From positions 1 to 24,708 of IMG/VR virus record IMGVR_UViG_3300048121_000384: 24,708 nucleotides of DNA. The stretch is one strand, 5' to 3'. The notes under the pieces are model-generated. The model saw only the letters and a list, made by a program, of their open reading frames with translations, was not told where the DNA came from and made no database searches. This DNA is from a virus. Below, one piece after another: positions 1 through 7,062 of this stretch. Position numbers and translations under genes: made by a program. How positions within the stretch are numbered: the first letter of the stretch is position 1; each line of letters starts with the position of its first letter.

Positions 1-86
1 TGTGGCACGATCTTGACGTGATCGAGCGGTTGTGGCACGCGCGCACGCGCACGCCAAGCTGCGTCGGTGTGCGATTTCGCGCTCAA
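1..86 (-). CDS. Partial 5' end of a gene, probably terminase large subunit
   Basis: Downstream of the small terminase gene the minus strand stays open to the window edge. The most gene-like frame starts at a TTG (84-86) that overlaps the upstream TGA by the pattern TTGA, matching the 4-nt overlaps used throughout this genome. It reads about 28 residues, ending near DHVKIVP at the edge, and has GC-rich third codon positions. A competing frame starts at an ATG at 91-93 but has poorer codon positions and a Cys/Ala/Arg-rich product. The large-terminase identity is inferred only from position after the small subunit, the usual order in tailed phages. No ATPase or nuclease motif is reached. Confidence 0.4.
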   Translation of the reverse strand, partial: MSAKSHTDAAWRARARVPQPLDHVKIVP

Positions 87-538
87 TCGTCATCCTCCAC
101 CTCGACTGCCTCGCCCTCGATGACGTCGCCTTCCACGCTGTTGAGCAGCAGCGCAGCCTGCGCGTGCAGGTCATTCACGCTGATGTTGACCGCGACATCA
201 CGCTGCCTCGTGTCATACTCTGACGACGCCTTCGCCGCCTTCCACTTGAGCACGTCGACCGCCAGCTTCGCGCTGTTCACGCTCGCCTCGTGCTGGTGTA
301 TCTCGTCAGCAATCTTCTGCGCCTGAGACGCGTAGAAATGCCCCGCCATCTGCTTGGCCTCCTCGTACCGCTGCGCACGTCCCTCGCCGGCAGCGATCCA
401 CTTGTGGAACAGGTGCCAGCCCACATCGTAGTGCTTGATCACGTCCGACGCGTTCTTGCCGTCCGCAATCATCCCGAAGATCTCGTCCTCGCCCGCCTCT
501 TCCAGCGCTGCCAGCTTCACCTTGCCAATTGTACCCAT
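83..538 (-). CDS. Terminase small subunit-like protein
   Basis: This 151-residue acidic-ended protein has the look of a phage terminase small subunit, the DNA-recognition part of the packaging motor. Residues 1-50 form a helix-turn-helix-like segment (ALEEAGEDEIFGMIADGK, then a second helix pair around VIKHYDVGWHLFHKWI). The middle is a helical stretch rich in Ala, Gln and Glu (about 55-110) suited to oligomerisation, and the tail is strongly acidic (ends EVEDDD). Length is typical of the family. The ATG at 538 has a good ribosome binding site, AGGAG six to seven bases upstream. The next gene overlaps its stop and should be the large subunit. The call rests on fold pattern and context, since small terminases are poorly conserved. 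Confidence 0.68.
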   Translation of the reverse strand: MGTIGKVKLAALEEAGEDEIFGMIADGKNASDVIKHYDVGWHLFHKWIAAGEGRAQRYEEAKQMAGHFYASQAQKIADEIHQHEASVNSAKLAVDVLKWKAAKASSEYDTRQRDVAVNISVNDLHAQAALLLNSVEGDVIEGEAVEVEDDD

Positions 539-553
539 GTCACACTCTCCTGC

Positions 554-1159
554 TCAAAACGGTATCTCGTCGCCCAGTTCAACGTCAAACGTGCTGTTCG
601 CCGGACCGATGCACCGCGCCACCTTCGCATCGGGAAACTGAGCCAGCGTCTTCTCGATGAACTCGGTGCTAAAGTTATTCCCCAGCACGACTGCTGCGTC
701 GACCATATCATACACCAGCCAGTCCGGATGTTCACGCCTTATACCGACAGCGTCATGCAGCGCGATACACACGATGTTGCCAGAAGCGATCTCGATGCAG
801 TATGCGTGCCGACCGACCGGCTGGTGCCCGTTAGCCTCCGCCTCCGCTTCCAGCACGTCCCACGCCCGAATGAGCTGCGTCGCGATCTGGTGCACCGCCA
901 CGACGTCATCCTCCTCGATCTTGATCCGCAGCGCGTCGTACGCCGCCTCAAACCTTCCCGCCAGCTCCGGGCTCACGAGAGACGGCAGAGTGTCACCCCA
1001 CTTCAGCGTCTTCTCCCGCGCCTTCCGATCCAGCGGAGCCAACTGACCATCGACCTGACGTGAGATCGGCTTGCTCTGGTTGCCAGTCTCAAACGTCCCC
1101 TTTTCCTTCCTCGCCTTAGCGTACCCCGCCTTTGCCTTGCCACTCACCTTCTTTGCCAT
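554..1159 (-). CDS. Conserved-looking phage protein of unknown function
   Basis: I do not recognise this 201-residue protein. The N-terminus (1-22) is very basic with repeated Lys-Ala, like a nucleic-acid-binding or disordered arm. Residues 50-110 are helical and charged (EAAYDALRIKIEEDD, then VAVHQIATQLIRAWDVLEAE). The second half looks alpha/beta with hydrophobic strands (YCIEIASGNIVCIAL, WLVYDMVDAAVVLG) and ends acidic. The ATG at 1159 has GGGAG about seven bases upstream. It lies 15 nt before the terminase small subunit gene on the same strand and is the first gene after the repeat-rich gap, so it probably heads the packaging transcript. A role in packaging or DNA transactions is possible from place only. 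Confidence 0.85.
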   Translation of the reverse strand: MAKKVSGKAKAGYAKARKEKGTFETGNQSKPISRQVDGQLAPLDRKAREKTLKWGDTLPSLVSPELAGRFEAAYDALRIKIEEDDVVAVHQIATQLIRAWDVLEAEAEANGHQPVGRHAYCIEIASGNIVCIALHDAVGIRREHPDWLVYDMVDAAVVLGNNFSTEFIEKTLAQFPDAKVARCIGPANSTFDVELGDEIPF

Positions 1160-1183
1160 GTCACAACTCCCTTTTCGTTCCCA

Positions 1184-1192
1184 ATGTTAACC
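1184..1192 (-). promoter_or_regulatory. GTTAACA box 26 nt upstream of a start codon
   Basis: The minus strand reads GTTAACATT here; the palindromic core GTTAAC (1186-1191) ends 26 nt before the ATG of the gene starting at 1159. The same core with the following A-n-T occurs at equivalent places before the genes starting at 6715 (28 nt) and 11971 (30 nt). It may be a promoter element or an operator. No convincing -35 hexamer is seen here. Confidence 0.45.
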
Positions 1193-1219
1193 ACACCCAA
1201 TCGAACCCACTGCCACACA

Positions 1220-1260
1220 CCACACCACACCACGCTATATAATAGCGGGTGGTGGTGTGG
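1220..1260. repeat. Long inverted repeat, 19-nt arms around a 3-nt loop
   Basis: The arms 1220-1238 and 1242-1260 pair at 16 of 19 positions, including a perfect inner CGCTAT/ATAGCG stem, with loop ATA. No run of T follows on the minus strand, so it does not look like a classic intrinsic terminator. A cruciform or protein site is equally possible. Confidence 0.6.
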
Positions 1261-1279
1261 AACGTGAAATGGCCTTATT

Positions 1280-1328
1280 CTCCACACTCTCCACACCGCC
1301 CCACACCACAAGTGTGGAAGGTGTGGAG
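1280..1328. repeat. Second inverted repeat, 17-nt arms
   Basis: The arms 1280-1296 and 1312-1328 pair at 15 of 17 positions (outer CTCCACAC with GTGTGGAG; inner CCACAC with GTGTGG) around a 15-nt C-rich loop. It begins four bases after the stop codon of the upstream minus-strand gene (stop at 1332-1334), so it may act as a terminator-like hairpin for that transcript, though no T tract follows. Confidence 0.5.
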
Positions 1329-1331
1329 GCA

Positions 1332-1583
1332 CTAATGCAACAACTCCGCATCGCTGCGCACCTCCACAAGTTGGCCGTCCAACCGCACCAGCGCCTGCTC
1401 CATGCATTGCATGGCTGCCACGATAACTTCCTGCACGCGCTTGCGCTCCTCGATAGTGCGCGGATGCATGAGGCCCGGAGTAAACTCGACGGCGCAGGCT
1501 CTAAATATGTCGGACCAGTATATCGCCATGATCAGGTCGTCGTCCTCGAGATCCATTTGCCCGCTTTCGTCGAACTCGATCAC
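1332..1583 (-). CDS. Small acidic hypothetical protein
   Basis: An 83-residue protein I do not recognise. It is acidic at the N-terminus (FDESGQMDLEDDDLIMAI) with a helical second half (ERKRVQEVIVAAMQCMEQAL), consistent with an all-helical small phage protein. It starts with GTG at 1583, overlapping the TGA of the HNH gene (GTGA), with AAGGGGG about ten bases upstream. It is the last gene of the replication block before the repeat-rich gap. Confidence 0.75.
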   Translation of the reverse strand: MIEFDESGQMDLEDDDLIMAIYWSDIFRACAVEFTPGLMHPRTIEERKRVQEVIVAAMQCMEQALVRLDGQLVEVRSDAELLH

Positions 1584-2173
1584 AGCACCGTCGCCCCCTT
1601 AGATAAGTTGTCCTCGGCCCACAGTGGCTGCAAATTCGTGTAATTGAAACACTCGCGCTGCTGATCTGCGTTTGTTAGATCAAACGAGGCGCACGGCTTG
1701 ATGTGGTCTATGTGCCAATCGCCGTGGTTGTCCCACGTCATGCCATCTGTGAATTGCGCCTCAAGGTGCTGGCGCAGGTGCTCGACTGAGCAGCCAATTA
1801 GTATAATTGTGCGACTTGACTTAGCACCGCGCCCCTTTAGAGCACTTCTAACCCTAGACCTCTGCGAAACCATCAGCCTATACTGAATGTCTTCGCTGTA
1901 TCTTCTTGCGTGGTCTTCGCGCTGACGCTGCCTCCTCCTCTCCACATCTAAGCCAGCCATAGACTTCTGGCCTTTAAGCCACCTATCCTTTACGGTCATT
2001 TCCACCCAAACCTCCCTGCGACGCTTGTTTATAGCGTTCACTCTTTCCTTCGGCCTGTTTGGGTAGTTTTCTATATGGCGCTGCCTTGTGTTACATTTTG
2101 TTGAGCAAAACATCCTTTTGCCCTTCTTCGTAAAGAAGTTGCAGCACGTCTTGTATCCGCACGCCTTAATCAT
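1580..2173 (-). CDS. HNH endonuclease with N-terminal zinc-binding segment
   Basis: The 197-residue product ends with a standard HNH nuclease core: HIDHIKPCASFDL (about 154-166), a helix, then YTNLQPLWAEDNLSKG (about 178-193), giving the His-Asp-His, Asn and Asn-Lys positions of the family. The N-terminus has Cys5, Cys10/11, Cys23 and Cys27, a likely zinc ribbon. A basic middle region (50-95, many Arg/Lys) probably contacts DNA. I chose the ATG at 2173 because it overlaps the helicase TGA as ATGA; an in-frame ATG at 2200 would overlap by 31 nt. Freestanding HNH genes are often homing-type selfish genes, though some assist packaging. It sits between replication genes, not beside the terminase. 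Local base composition looks slightly more AT-rich than its neighbours. Confidence 0.88.
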   Translation of the reverse strand: MIKACGYKTCCNFFTKKGKRMFCSTKCNTRQRHIENYPNRPKERVNAINKRRREVWVEMTVKDRWLKGQKSMAGLDVERRRQRQREDHARRYSEDIQYRLMVSQRSRVRSALKGRGAKSSRTIILIGCSVEHLRQHLEAQFTDGMTWDNHGDWHIDHIKPCASFDLTNADQQRECFNYTNLQPLWAEDNLSKGATVL

Positions 2174-4368
2174 AGCCCCGCCTCCTCGCCAGTGATCCAC
2201 TCACCCACGACCACCACCGGCACGTCACGCCCGGTACGCAGATCCTTCTCACGCTCGATGCGCAGCACGTCGGTCTCGATCCACTTCTTCACGATTGCGT
2301 TGACCTTGGCCTTCTCGTGCTTCTTGTCGACGTCCAGCTCGAGGTGCATCGCCACGACGTTGCCCACCCAGTGCTTGGCCTGCGGGTTTTGGCGCATGAA
2401 CTCGCCGCTCTGGGCTGCCTGCCCGACGTCACGCTGCACCTTCATCGCGTCCTTGGCGCTTACGCCGTCGAAAAGGTCAGGCATTGCAAACTCGGTCGCG
2501 ACCCCGACGTATTCCCCGTTGGGCAATTTTACGCCGACCATGCGGCGGAAAACCGCCTTCGCTGCCGGCGGAGCCATATTCGATTTTCCATCATCTACCC
2601 TAAAAATACCTAAAGCCTCAGTCTCCGACACGCCCAGCTTCATCGCGTCCTCCATCGACACGCGGTTTATGACGCGCGCCGCTCTTGCTGCACTGAGTAG
2701 GGATCCAGCGCCACGGATACTGTCAGCCGTTGCGTCATCAGAACCGTTGCCCTTGCGGATGTGGTGCACGAGAGACGCCGCACAGTCGGTGACGTCACAC
2801 ACGGCGCGCACAGCCCCGACTGCGGCGTTCATCGCGACATTGTCATTCTCACCCACAGCCGTAGCAGCAACCCATGGGTCCACAGAAACCAAACCTATGC
2901 GGTTTTCCGTGATCTTGGCCGTAAGGTAGTCGACCAGCGCGTCGTCGACTGTGATGCCCTCTCGGTCCTGCCTGGCAAAGATTATGTTCATGTCGCGGCC
3001 CGCATCCAGAAACAACTTACCCCGGATCTCGTCTGCCGTGACGTTGTAGTGCATCATCGCCGCGGCCACACGCCGCTCGAGCTCCTCGTATGGATCTTCC
3101 AAGTTGATGATCCACACATTGCACGGCTCGTGCACGGGCTCACCCAGCAGCGGCCTGCCGGTGCAAATTGCCAGCGCCTCCACGATCTGCATTGACGTCT
3201 TGCCCACGCCCCCGGCGGATGCCAGCACAGACACGTTTGACCGGATGTAGTGCTGGCCGTAGATCCAGCGCCGCGCCGGTATGCTTGCCGGATCGACGGG
3301 ATCGTATGGCGTCGGGTAGCTGCGCTCGGACTGCGCGATCTCGGCCTGCACCTGCGCGACCGGCTTGGCCATCGCCAATGCCTCACGCAATTTTTCGGCG
3401 GACGTCTCCCGCAGGTAGTCGTTTGCGTCCTTGACGCCCTCTACGCCCAGCATGTCAAAGCGCACGACGTGCACGTCGGTGCTGCCGTCGCCGCGGAGCA
3501 CATCCGCCACCGCATCCACGTCTAAGTCAGGGTCAGCGCAGATCGTCACGTCGGAGGCACGCGGCACGGGATATGTGGACATGCCGGCCTTGCCAAACGT
3601 GCACACGACCGTCGCCTCGTCTCCGACCGCCTGATAGACGCTCAGTGCGTCCTCCGGACCCTCGGCCATGATGATGACGCCACCCTCGTGCTCGTCGCCG
3701 ATCCGCATGACGTTGCCGGCGATCACGCCGCGACTGTATTTGCTGATGCCGTTGTGCTCGCGCTTGTGCCCCTCGGGTGTCAGCAGCACGCTCTGCACGC
3801 CGCACACTTCTCCGCTTGGACTGAGCGCGGGAAACATGATTGCGGGGCCGTCGTATATATTCGGGCTAAACCGCGCTGCATGTGAGGCTGTACTGGCTCT
3901 CAGACCCCGTGAGTTGAGATAGAGAAGTGCCGGGCGCACGGCGTCGATGTTGTCACGGGAAATTGTGACGCCACGCTCCCAGATCTCGCGCGCCTTCTGC
4001 ATTTTCTGCGCGCGGCTCTCGTCGTCTCGGATTAGGATATCCTTGGCCGCGAGGCGCGTCATCAGGCGCTCAAACTCGCTCGGCGTGTACGGCATGTCGC
4101 TGGAGTTTTCCAGCTCCTTCGGGTTGTCGCCGCCGCGCTTAAATCCGCTGCCAATGGTGGCCCGGATCTCGTGCTCTTGTAGCCCCATCGCCTTCGCCGC
4201 GCTGTGTAACTCTCCCAAAGCGGCATCCAAATTTGCCGGCGCCAAGTGCGCGTGCCTCCCCAGACTAAACGCGGCCTTGTTTAAAATTTCGTTGCGGCTC
4301 CCCTTGATCGCGTTGGCCACGTCGGCCACAGCGCTCTCCGCGACTTTGCTGAAGTATCTTTCGCTCAT
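2170..4368 (-). CDS. Fused Toprim primase and RepA-like helicase
   Basis: This 732-residue protein should prime and unwind DNA at the phage fork. Residues 25-85 match the small helical module seen ahead of many phage primases (NEILNKAAFSLGR; HEIRATIGSGFKRG). A Toprim domain follows, with the conserved Glu in EGPEDALS (about 236) and the DPDLD acidic motif (about 279-283). The C-terminal half is a RecA-fold helicase of the RepA/AAA_25 type: Walker A SAGGVGKTS (about 384-392), INLEDP (about 421), Walker B LVSVDPW (about 493-499) and a His-His sensor in SLVHHIRKG (about 535). No zinc-binding domain is seen at the N-terminus. I chose the ATG at 4368, preceded by AGGGTGG; an in-frame ATG at 4413 has no clear ribosome binding site. 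The gene is followed by the HNH gene with a 4-nt overlap. Confidence 0.9.
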   Translation of the reverse strand: MSERYFSKVAESAVADVANAIKGSRNEILNKAAFSLGRHAHLAPANLDAALGELHSAAKAMGLQEHEIRATIGSGFKRGGDNPKELENSSDMPYTPSEFERLMTRLAAKDILIRDDESRAQKMQKAREIWERGVTISRDNIDAVRPALLYLNSRGLRASTASHAARFSPNIYDGPAIMFPALSPSGEVCGVQSVLLTPEGHKREHNGISKYSRGVIAGNVMRIGDEHEGGVIIMAEGPEDALSVYQAVGDEATVVCTFGKAGMSTYPVPRASDVTICADPDLDVDAVADVLRGDGSTDVHVVRFDMLGVEGVKDANDYLRETSAEKLREALAMAKPVAQVQAEIAQSERSYPTPYDPVDPASIPARRWIYGQHYIRSNVSVLASAGGVGKTSMQIVEALAICTGRPLLGEPVHEPCNVWIINLEDPYEELERRVAAAMMHYNVTADEIRGKLFLDAGRDMNIIFARQDREGITVDDALVDYLTAKITENRIGLVSVDPWVAATAVGENDNVAMNAAVGAVRAVCDVTDCAASLVHHIRKGNGSDDATADSIRGAGSLLSAARAARVINRVSMEDAMKLGVSETEALGIFRVDDGKSNMAPPAAKAVFRRMVGVKLPNGEYVGVATEFAMPDLFDGVSAKDAMKVQRDVGQAAQSGEFMRQNPQAKHWVGNVVAMHLELDVDKKHEKAKVNAIVKKWIETDVLRIEREKDLRTGRDVPVVVVGEWITGEEAGL

Positions 4369-4418
4369 AGTTTCCACCCTATAGTTTGGCCGCCCACCGA
4401 GGCAGGCGGCCATGTTGC

Positions 4419-5015
4419 TTAGAAGCCGAAGTTATTGTCGGCTGCGGGTGCTGCGGCTGGCGCTGGTGCTGGTGCCGGAGCCGGAGCTGGCGCCATTTCT
4501 GGTGCCGCTGCCGCCGCCGGGTGGGCTGCGCCGTTCTCCGGGCGGTTGATCCACTTAGCAATGTTGAACGCAACATCGTAAGACGTGCCCTTGCCGATCA
4601 CCACCGGCGTGCTGCCGGTGACTTGCACAATCGGGATCTGCGTCGCAAATTCCGGCGCCTGCTCGGCCTGATTGTACAGCTTGGCAATGAATTGGCCGAG
4701 GCCGTACGAGTTGCCGCTGAACGACGCCTCACGACCGTCGACCAGCCAGCAATTGACCTCGAAGCCCTGTTTATAAACCTCGCTTGGGCGCGGGATCTGC
4801 TCGGAGGGTGACGGCCAAGGCTGCCAGTCGCGCACGCCGATGTCGATGTGCAGCCAGCCAAATTGCACGTTCTTGATGTCTACCGCGAAGCCGCGAGACA
4901 TGTCGATGTTTTCATCGCCGGTCTCAGTCTTCACCCACCAGCGATTTTGCGGCAGATTTGAACGAATAAAAAGTGAGTTTCCAGAACCTTCTGAACTTCC
5001 GAATGATATTGGCAT
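4419..5015 (-). CDS. Putative single-stranded DNA-binding protein
   Basis: The 198-residue product has an N-terminal beta-rich domain (about 1-145) with many Trp, Phe and Tyr (NRWWVKTE, FGWLHIDIG, DWQPWP). An Ala-Pro linker (about 165-190, alternating AP repeats) follows, then a short acidic and aromatic tip, DNNFGF. A compact fold, flexible linker and acidic-aromatic tip is the plan of phage and bacterial SSBs, where the tip recruits partner enzymes. Its place between the primase/helicase and the exonuclease genes fits. The ATG at 5015 has GGAG seven bases upstream. Sequence identity to a named SSB family was not established, so the call is an inference from layout and neighbours. Confidence 0.6.
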   Translation of the reverse strand: MPISFGSSEGSGNSLFIRSNLPQNRWWVKTETGDENIDMSRGFAVDIKNVQFGWLHIDIGVRDWQPWPSPSEQIPRPSEVYKQGFEVNCWLVDGREASFSGNSYGLGQFIAKLYNQAEQAPEFATQIPIVQVTGSTPVVIGKGTSYDVAFNIAKWINRPENGAAHPAAAAAPEMAPAPAPAPAPAPAAAPAADNNFGF

Positions 5016-5045
5016 TGTTGTCTCCTAGACTAAAGTTGCCGTTTC

Positions 5046-5840
5046 TCAGTCAATCTGACTGAACTTGAAAGAGTAGCGCGGAATTTGGATCGTTTTCAAG
5101 TCCCCAAAATCGTAGCCCCACTCGTTGCTCTCGCTCGCCGTGCGGTATTTCTCGAGAGCGTACTGCACTGCTGCCTTCCCCTCATCGAGGCTAGCCCAGT
5201 CCAATTCGTAAACGCCCACAAGGTGTGGACGTGTCTTTTGCACCGCTATGAAGATGAAGCGGTCGACCTCAAACCCGGCGTTCTCCATACAGCGCCGGTA
5301 GAATTGGTCTTGTATGTGATACCCCAAATTGGCGCATTGCTTGGCAAAGCCCGACGGGTCTGACGCGATAGTCGTCTTCAAATCTATCAGCGCGCCAATG
5401 TCCCGGCGCCACCCGTCCGGGCGGCAGCGCATCTCGACGCCGGTCGACGGATCTTTGCTAAATATGCTGGCCTCGCAGACCAGATCGCCGCTCAGTAGCT
5501 CCGCGGCTGCACGGTTTGATCGCACCGCTTCTGCCATGTCAGCCGCCAGGCGGTAGTCCGCCTCCGTCAGTAGCAAGGCGCCAGCCTCGTCGGCTTCCAG
5601 CTTCTTGCGCTTCCAGTCGAGCCCCCGCCGCGTCTCCGGCCCGCACCAGATGCTGGCCGCGTTCTGCGGCTCGAACACCAGAGTGTGCGTGGCTGTGCCC
5701 ACGTCAAATGCTGGACTGCTCTTAAACTCTCCGTATTTGTATTCGGCCGGCGAGCCCAACGCTATCGTCTTGGCGCCGCTCGCGCTGAGTGACGGCTCGA
5801 GGTGATATGCCTCGTTGGTCATGTCAAGTTTTACAGTCAT
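5046..5840 (-). CDS. RecE-like PD-(D/E)XK exonuclease
   Basis: This 264-residue protein matches phage exonucleases related to the RecE/exonuclease VIII nuclease domain. The opening (MTNEAYHLEPSLSASGAKT) and the FDVGTATHTLVFEP segment are family hallmarks. The active site is visible: Glu123 in CEASIF, Asp142 in RPDGW, Asp153 and Lys155 in LIDLKTT, then the Gln/Tyr helix YHIQDQFY (174-181). It should resect double-stranded DNA ends for recombination or concatemer formation. No clear single-strand annealing partner is seen in the window; the SSB-like gene is directly upstream. The ATG at 5840 overlaps the previous stop (ATGA). Confidence 0.87.
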   Translation of the reverse strand: MTVKLDMTNEAYHLEPSLSASGAKTIALGSPAEYKYGEFKSSPAFDVGTATHTLVFEPQNAASIWCGPETRRGLDWKRKKLEADEAGALLLTEADYRLAADMAEAVRSNRAAAELLSGDLVCEASIFSKDPSTGVEMRCRPDGWRRDIGALIDLKTTIASDPSGFAKQCANLGYHIQDQFYRRCMENAGFEVDRFIFIAVQKTRPHLVGVYELDWASLDEGKAAVQYALEKYRTASESNEWGYDFGDLKTIQIPRYSFKFSQID

Positions 5841-6115
5841 CTCTTGCCCGCCAAAATCTCCGACACGCGGCCGATGTTTATGTTGAACATATTTCCAATG
5901 CTCTGCATGGATGCGTCTGGATTTTCTGCGGCATAGTCGTGCACCATAGACTTGACCTCTGGAGTGACGCGGCCTGACGTCACATCAGCCTTCCGAGTGT
6001 ACGTCTGGCGCGTCATGTACCCCAGCGCCAGCTCGATAGCTGCGCGGACGTCTCGGGCATCATCCATCGCCAGCGCTGACTTCAATACTTCTCGTGCGTA
6101 CGGAATGTTGCTCAT
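5837..6115 (-). CDS. Small protein with C-terminal helix-turn-helix
   Basis: A 92-residue protein whose C-terminal third reads as a helix-turn-helix of the resolvase/Hin type: MQSIGNMFNINIGRVSEILA followed by a short basic end (GKR). The N-terminal half is helical and without a motif I know. It has a strong ribosome binding site (GGAGGGGAGAG) and sits in a chain of ATGA overlaps between the resolvase and exonuclease genes. It may be a transcription regulator or a DNA-binding helper of the recombination genes; the sequence does not decide. Confidence 0.75.
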   Translation of the reverse strand: MSNIPYAREVLKSALAMDDARDVRAAIELALGYMTRQTYTRKADVTSGRVTPEVKSMVHDYAAENPDASMQSIGNMFNINIGRVSEILAGKR

Positions 6116-6561
6116 CTCTCTCCCCTCCCAAATGTTGCTATGAGCAGGCTCTCGGCTCGATGCTCATCCTTCTTCCTCTTCAGCCGCAGCGCTAGATCCG
6201 GGAACCACTGCTGCGCCTGCCTGCGCGCCGCGTCCTTATCCTTCGGCAGGTTCATGCTTGACTTCCACTTAGCCGGCCGCACCTCGCTGTACGGGTGGCC
6301 AGACAGAGCGGCTGTCGTCAGTATCTGGCCGTAGGCAAAGCCCAGCTTGAACACTGACACCACGCCCTGCTTTGGCATAGCCTGTTGTTTTTCAAGCCAA
6401 ATATGATGCACCGGGCCGGCGCTGTTGATGATGTCGAGCAGCGCGATCACGTCGACGCCGCCCTCAGTGTAGACCGGCAGGTCGTGCACCTCGGCGAAGC
6501 CGTCACCCAGTAGCGCAACGCCGCCGGTGCGGTAGCCCGGATCAATGCCGATCGTGATCAT
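6112..6561 (-). CDS. RuvC-like Holliday junction resolvase
   Basis: The 149-residue product has the RNase H fold signature of RuvC-type resolvases: MITIGIDPGYRTGG with Asp7 at the first strand, IWLEKQ with Glu58 at the fourth strand, and the C-terminal helix DEHRAESLLIA supplying the last acidic pair (Asp132, Glu137). The segment VRPAKWKSSMNLPKDKDAA is typical of phage members. It should cut branched DNA made by replication and recombination before packaging. Length is near the usual size for phage RuvC-like proteins. Its 5' end overlaps the ribbon-helix-helix gene by 20 nt. Confidence 0.88.
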   Translation of the reverse strand: MITIGIDPGYRTGGVALLGDGFAEVHDLPVYTEGGVDVIALLDIINSAGPVHHIWLEKQQAMPKQGVVSVFKLGFAYGQILTTAALSGHPYSEVRPAKWKSSMNLPKDKDAARRQAQQWFPDLALRLKRKKDEHRAESLLIATFGRGER

Positions 6562-6715
6562 ACTCGACCTCGCGCCCGGCGGCAGACATCATCTCGATGA
6601 CGGCGTTCTCGACGAGCAGCGAAATGCTCATGCGCGTGTCGCGGCTGTGCTCACGCAGCGCGTCGGCCACCTCTGCGCGGATGCGCGGGCCTATTTGTTT
6701 CAGTTGGTATCGCAT
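6542..6715 (-). CDS. Ribbon-helix-helix (Arc/CopG-like) protein
   Basis: A 57-residue protein with the size and pattern of an Arc-type regulator: a short strand (RYQLKQIGPRI), then helix A (AEVADALREHSRDT) and helix B (SISLLVENAVIEMMSA). I chose the ATG at 6715, preceded by AAGGGGA; an upstream in-frame start at 6769 lies inside the divergent control region. As first gene of the leftward replication block beside that region it is well placed to regulate its own promoter and that of the lysis cassette. That role is inferred from position. Confidence 0.75.
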   Translation of the reverse strand: MRYQLKQIGPRIRAEVADALREHSRDTRMSISLLVENAVIEMMSAAGREVEYDHDRH

Positions 6716-6837
6716 TAGTTTCCCCTTCGGTTGTTTACGCAGTGTTAACAGGCTGTGCGCTAGGGTCAAGTGTGTGCCCGATATTTCTTTTCGGACGTCA
6801 CCGTGTTAAAGTGGCCAAGAGTAAAATGGAGCGCGCA
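6716..6837. promoter_or_regulatory. Divergent control region between replication and lysis blocks
   Basis: These 122 bp separate the leftward replication genes from the rightward lysis genes, so promoters for both should lie here. On the minus strand TTGACC (about 6760-6765) is followed by a GTTAACA box (core 6744-6749, 28 nt before the ATG at 6715), with a weak -10 between them. On the plus strand GTGTTAAAG (about 6803-6811) is a poor hexamer match and no clear rightward promoter can be named. Base composition is AT-richer than the flanks. Confidence 0.5.
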
Positions 6838-7062
6838 ATGGAAATGGATGTTATGTGGTCTGGGCTATTGTCAATAATTATTACGGGCATTGGCTTTTGG
6901 GTCAAATCCGTGACTAATGAGATCACGCGCTTGCAAATTTTGCTCAATCGCACGCGCGAGGAATACATCACCAAGCAGGACAGTTGGGATCAGATGAACC
7001 GATTGATGACGCGACTGGATGGTCTCGACGCCAAGATCGACAGACTGATCGAAAGAAAATGA
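6838..7062 (+). CDS. Small membrane protein with cytoplasmic or periplasmic coiled coil
   Basis: A 74-residue protein with one N-terminal membrane helix (about 6-24, MWSGLLSIIITGIGFWV) followed by a charged helical tail (25-74) with a coiled-coil look (LMTRLDGLDAKIDRLIERK). I chose the ATG at 6838, which has GGAG six bases upstream; other in-frame ATGs at 6826 and 6844 are possible. It is the first gene of the lysis cassette. Spanin-like, holin-regulating or haemolysin-XhlA-like roles are all possible; none is shown by the sequence. Confidence 0.72.
   Translation: MEMDVMWSGLLSIIITGIGFWVKSVTNEITRLQILLNRTREEYITKQDSWDQMNRLMTRLDGLDAKIDRLIERK

Larger units (their letters stand above)
1191..1328. 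repeat. Cluster of ten CCACAC/GTGTGG hexamers in a gene-free gap
   Basis: In the gap between two minus-strand genes (1160-1331) the hexamer CCACAC occurs at 1191, 1213, 1220, 1225, 1282, 1291 and 1301. Its complement GTGTGG occurs at 1255, 1312 and 1321. They build two inverted repeats (1220-1260 and 1280-1328). No plausible gene fits; the minus-strand frame through it gives a Trp/His/Cys-rich unnatural peptide. It could be a replication or packaging recognition region, an operator array or a strong transcription-stopping structure. I infer function only from the density and from its place between replication and packaging genes. Confidence 0.7.

Noticed and set aside
290-1063. Plus-strand open frame of 257 codons
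   Set aside because: It lies opposite two well-supported minus-strand genes, its product is Arg/His/Leu-rich without domain, and it has no ribosome binding site; a shadow of the high-GC antisense genes.
1275-1290. Possible DnaA box near TTATTCTCCACA
   Set aside because: It differs from TTATCCACA by an insertion, and no second good match is nearby; the CCACAC cluster is better described as its own repeat.
1144-1407. Minus-strand frame through the repeat-rich gap
   Set aside because: The product is an unnatural Trp/Val/His/Cys-rich peptide translated from CCACAC repeats and overlaps the gene ending at 1332 in another frame.
4430-4510. GC-rich simple repeat at the end of the SSB-like gene
   Set aside because: It encodes the Ala-Pro linker of the protein, not an independent DNA element.
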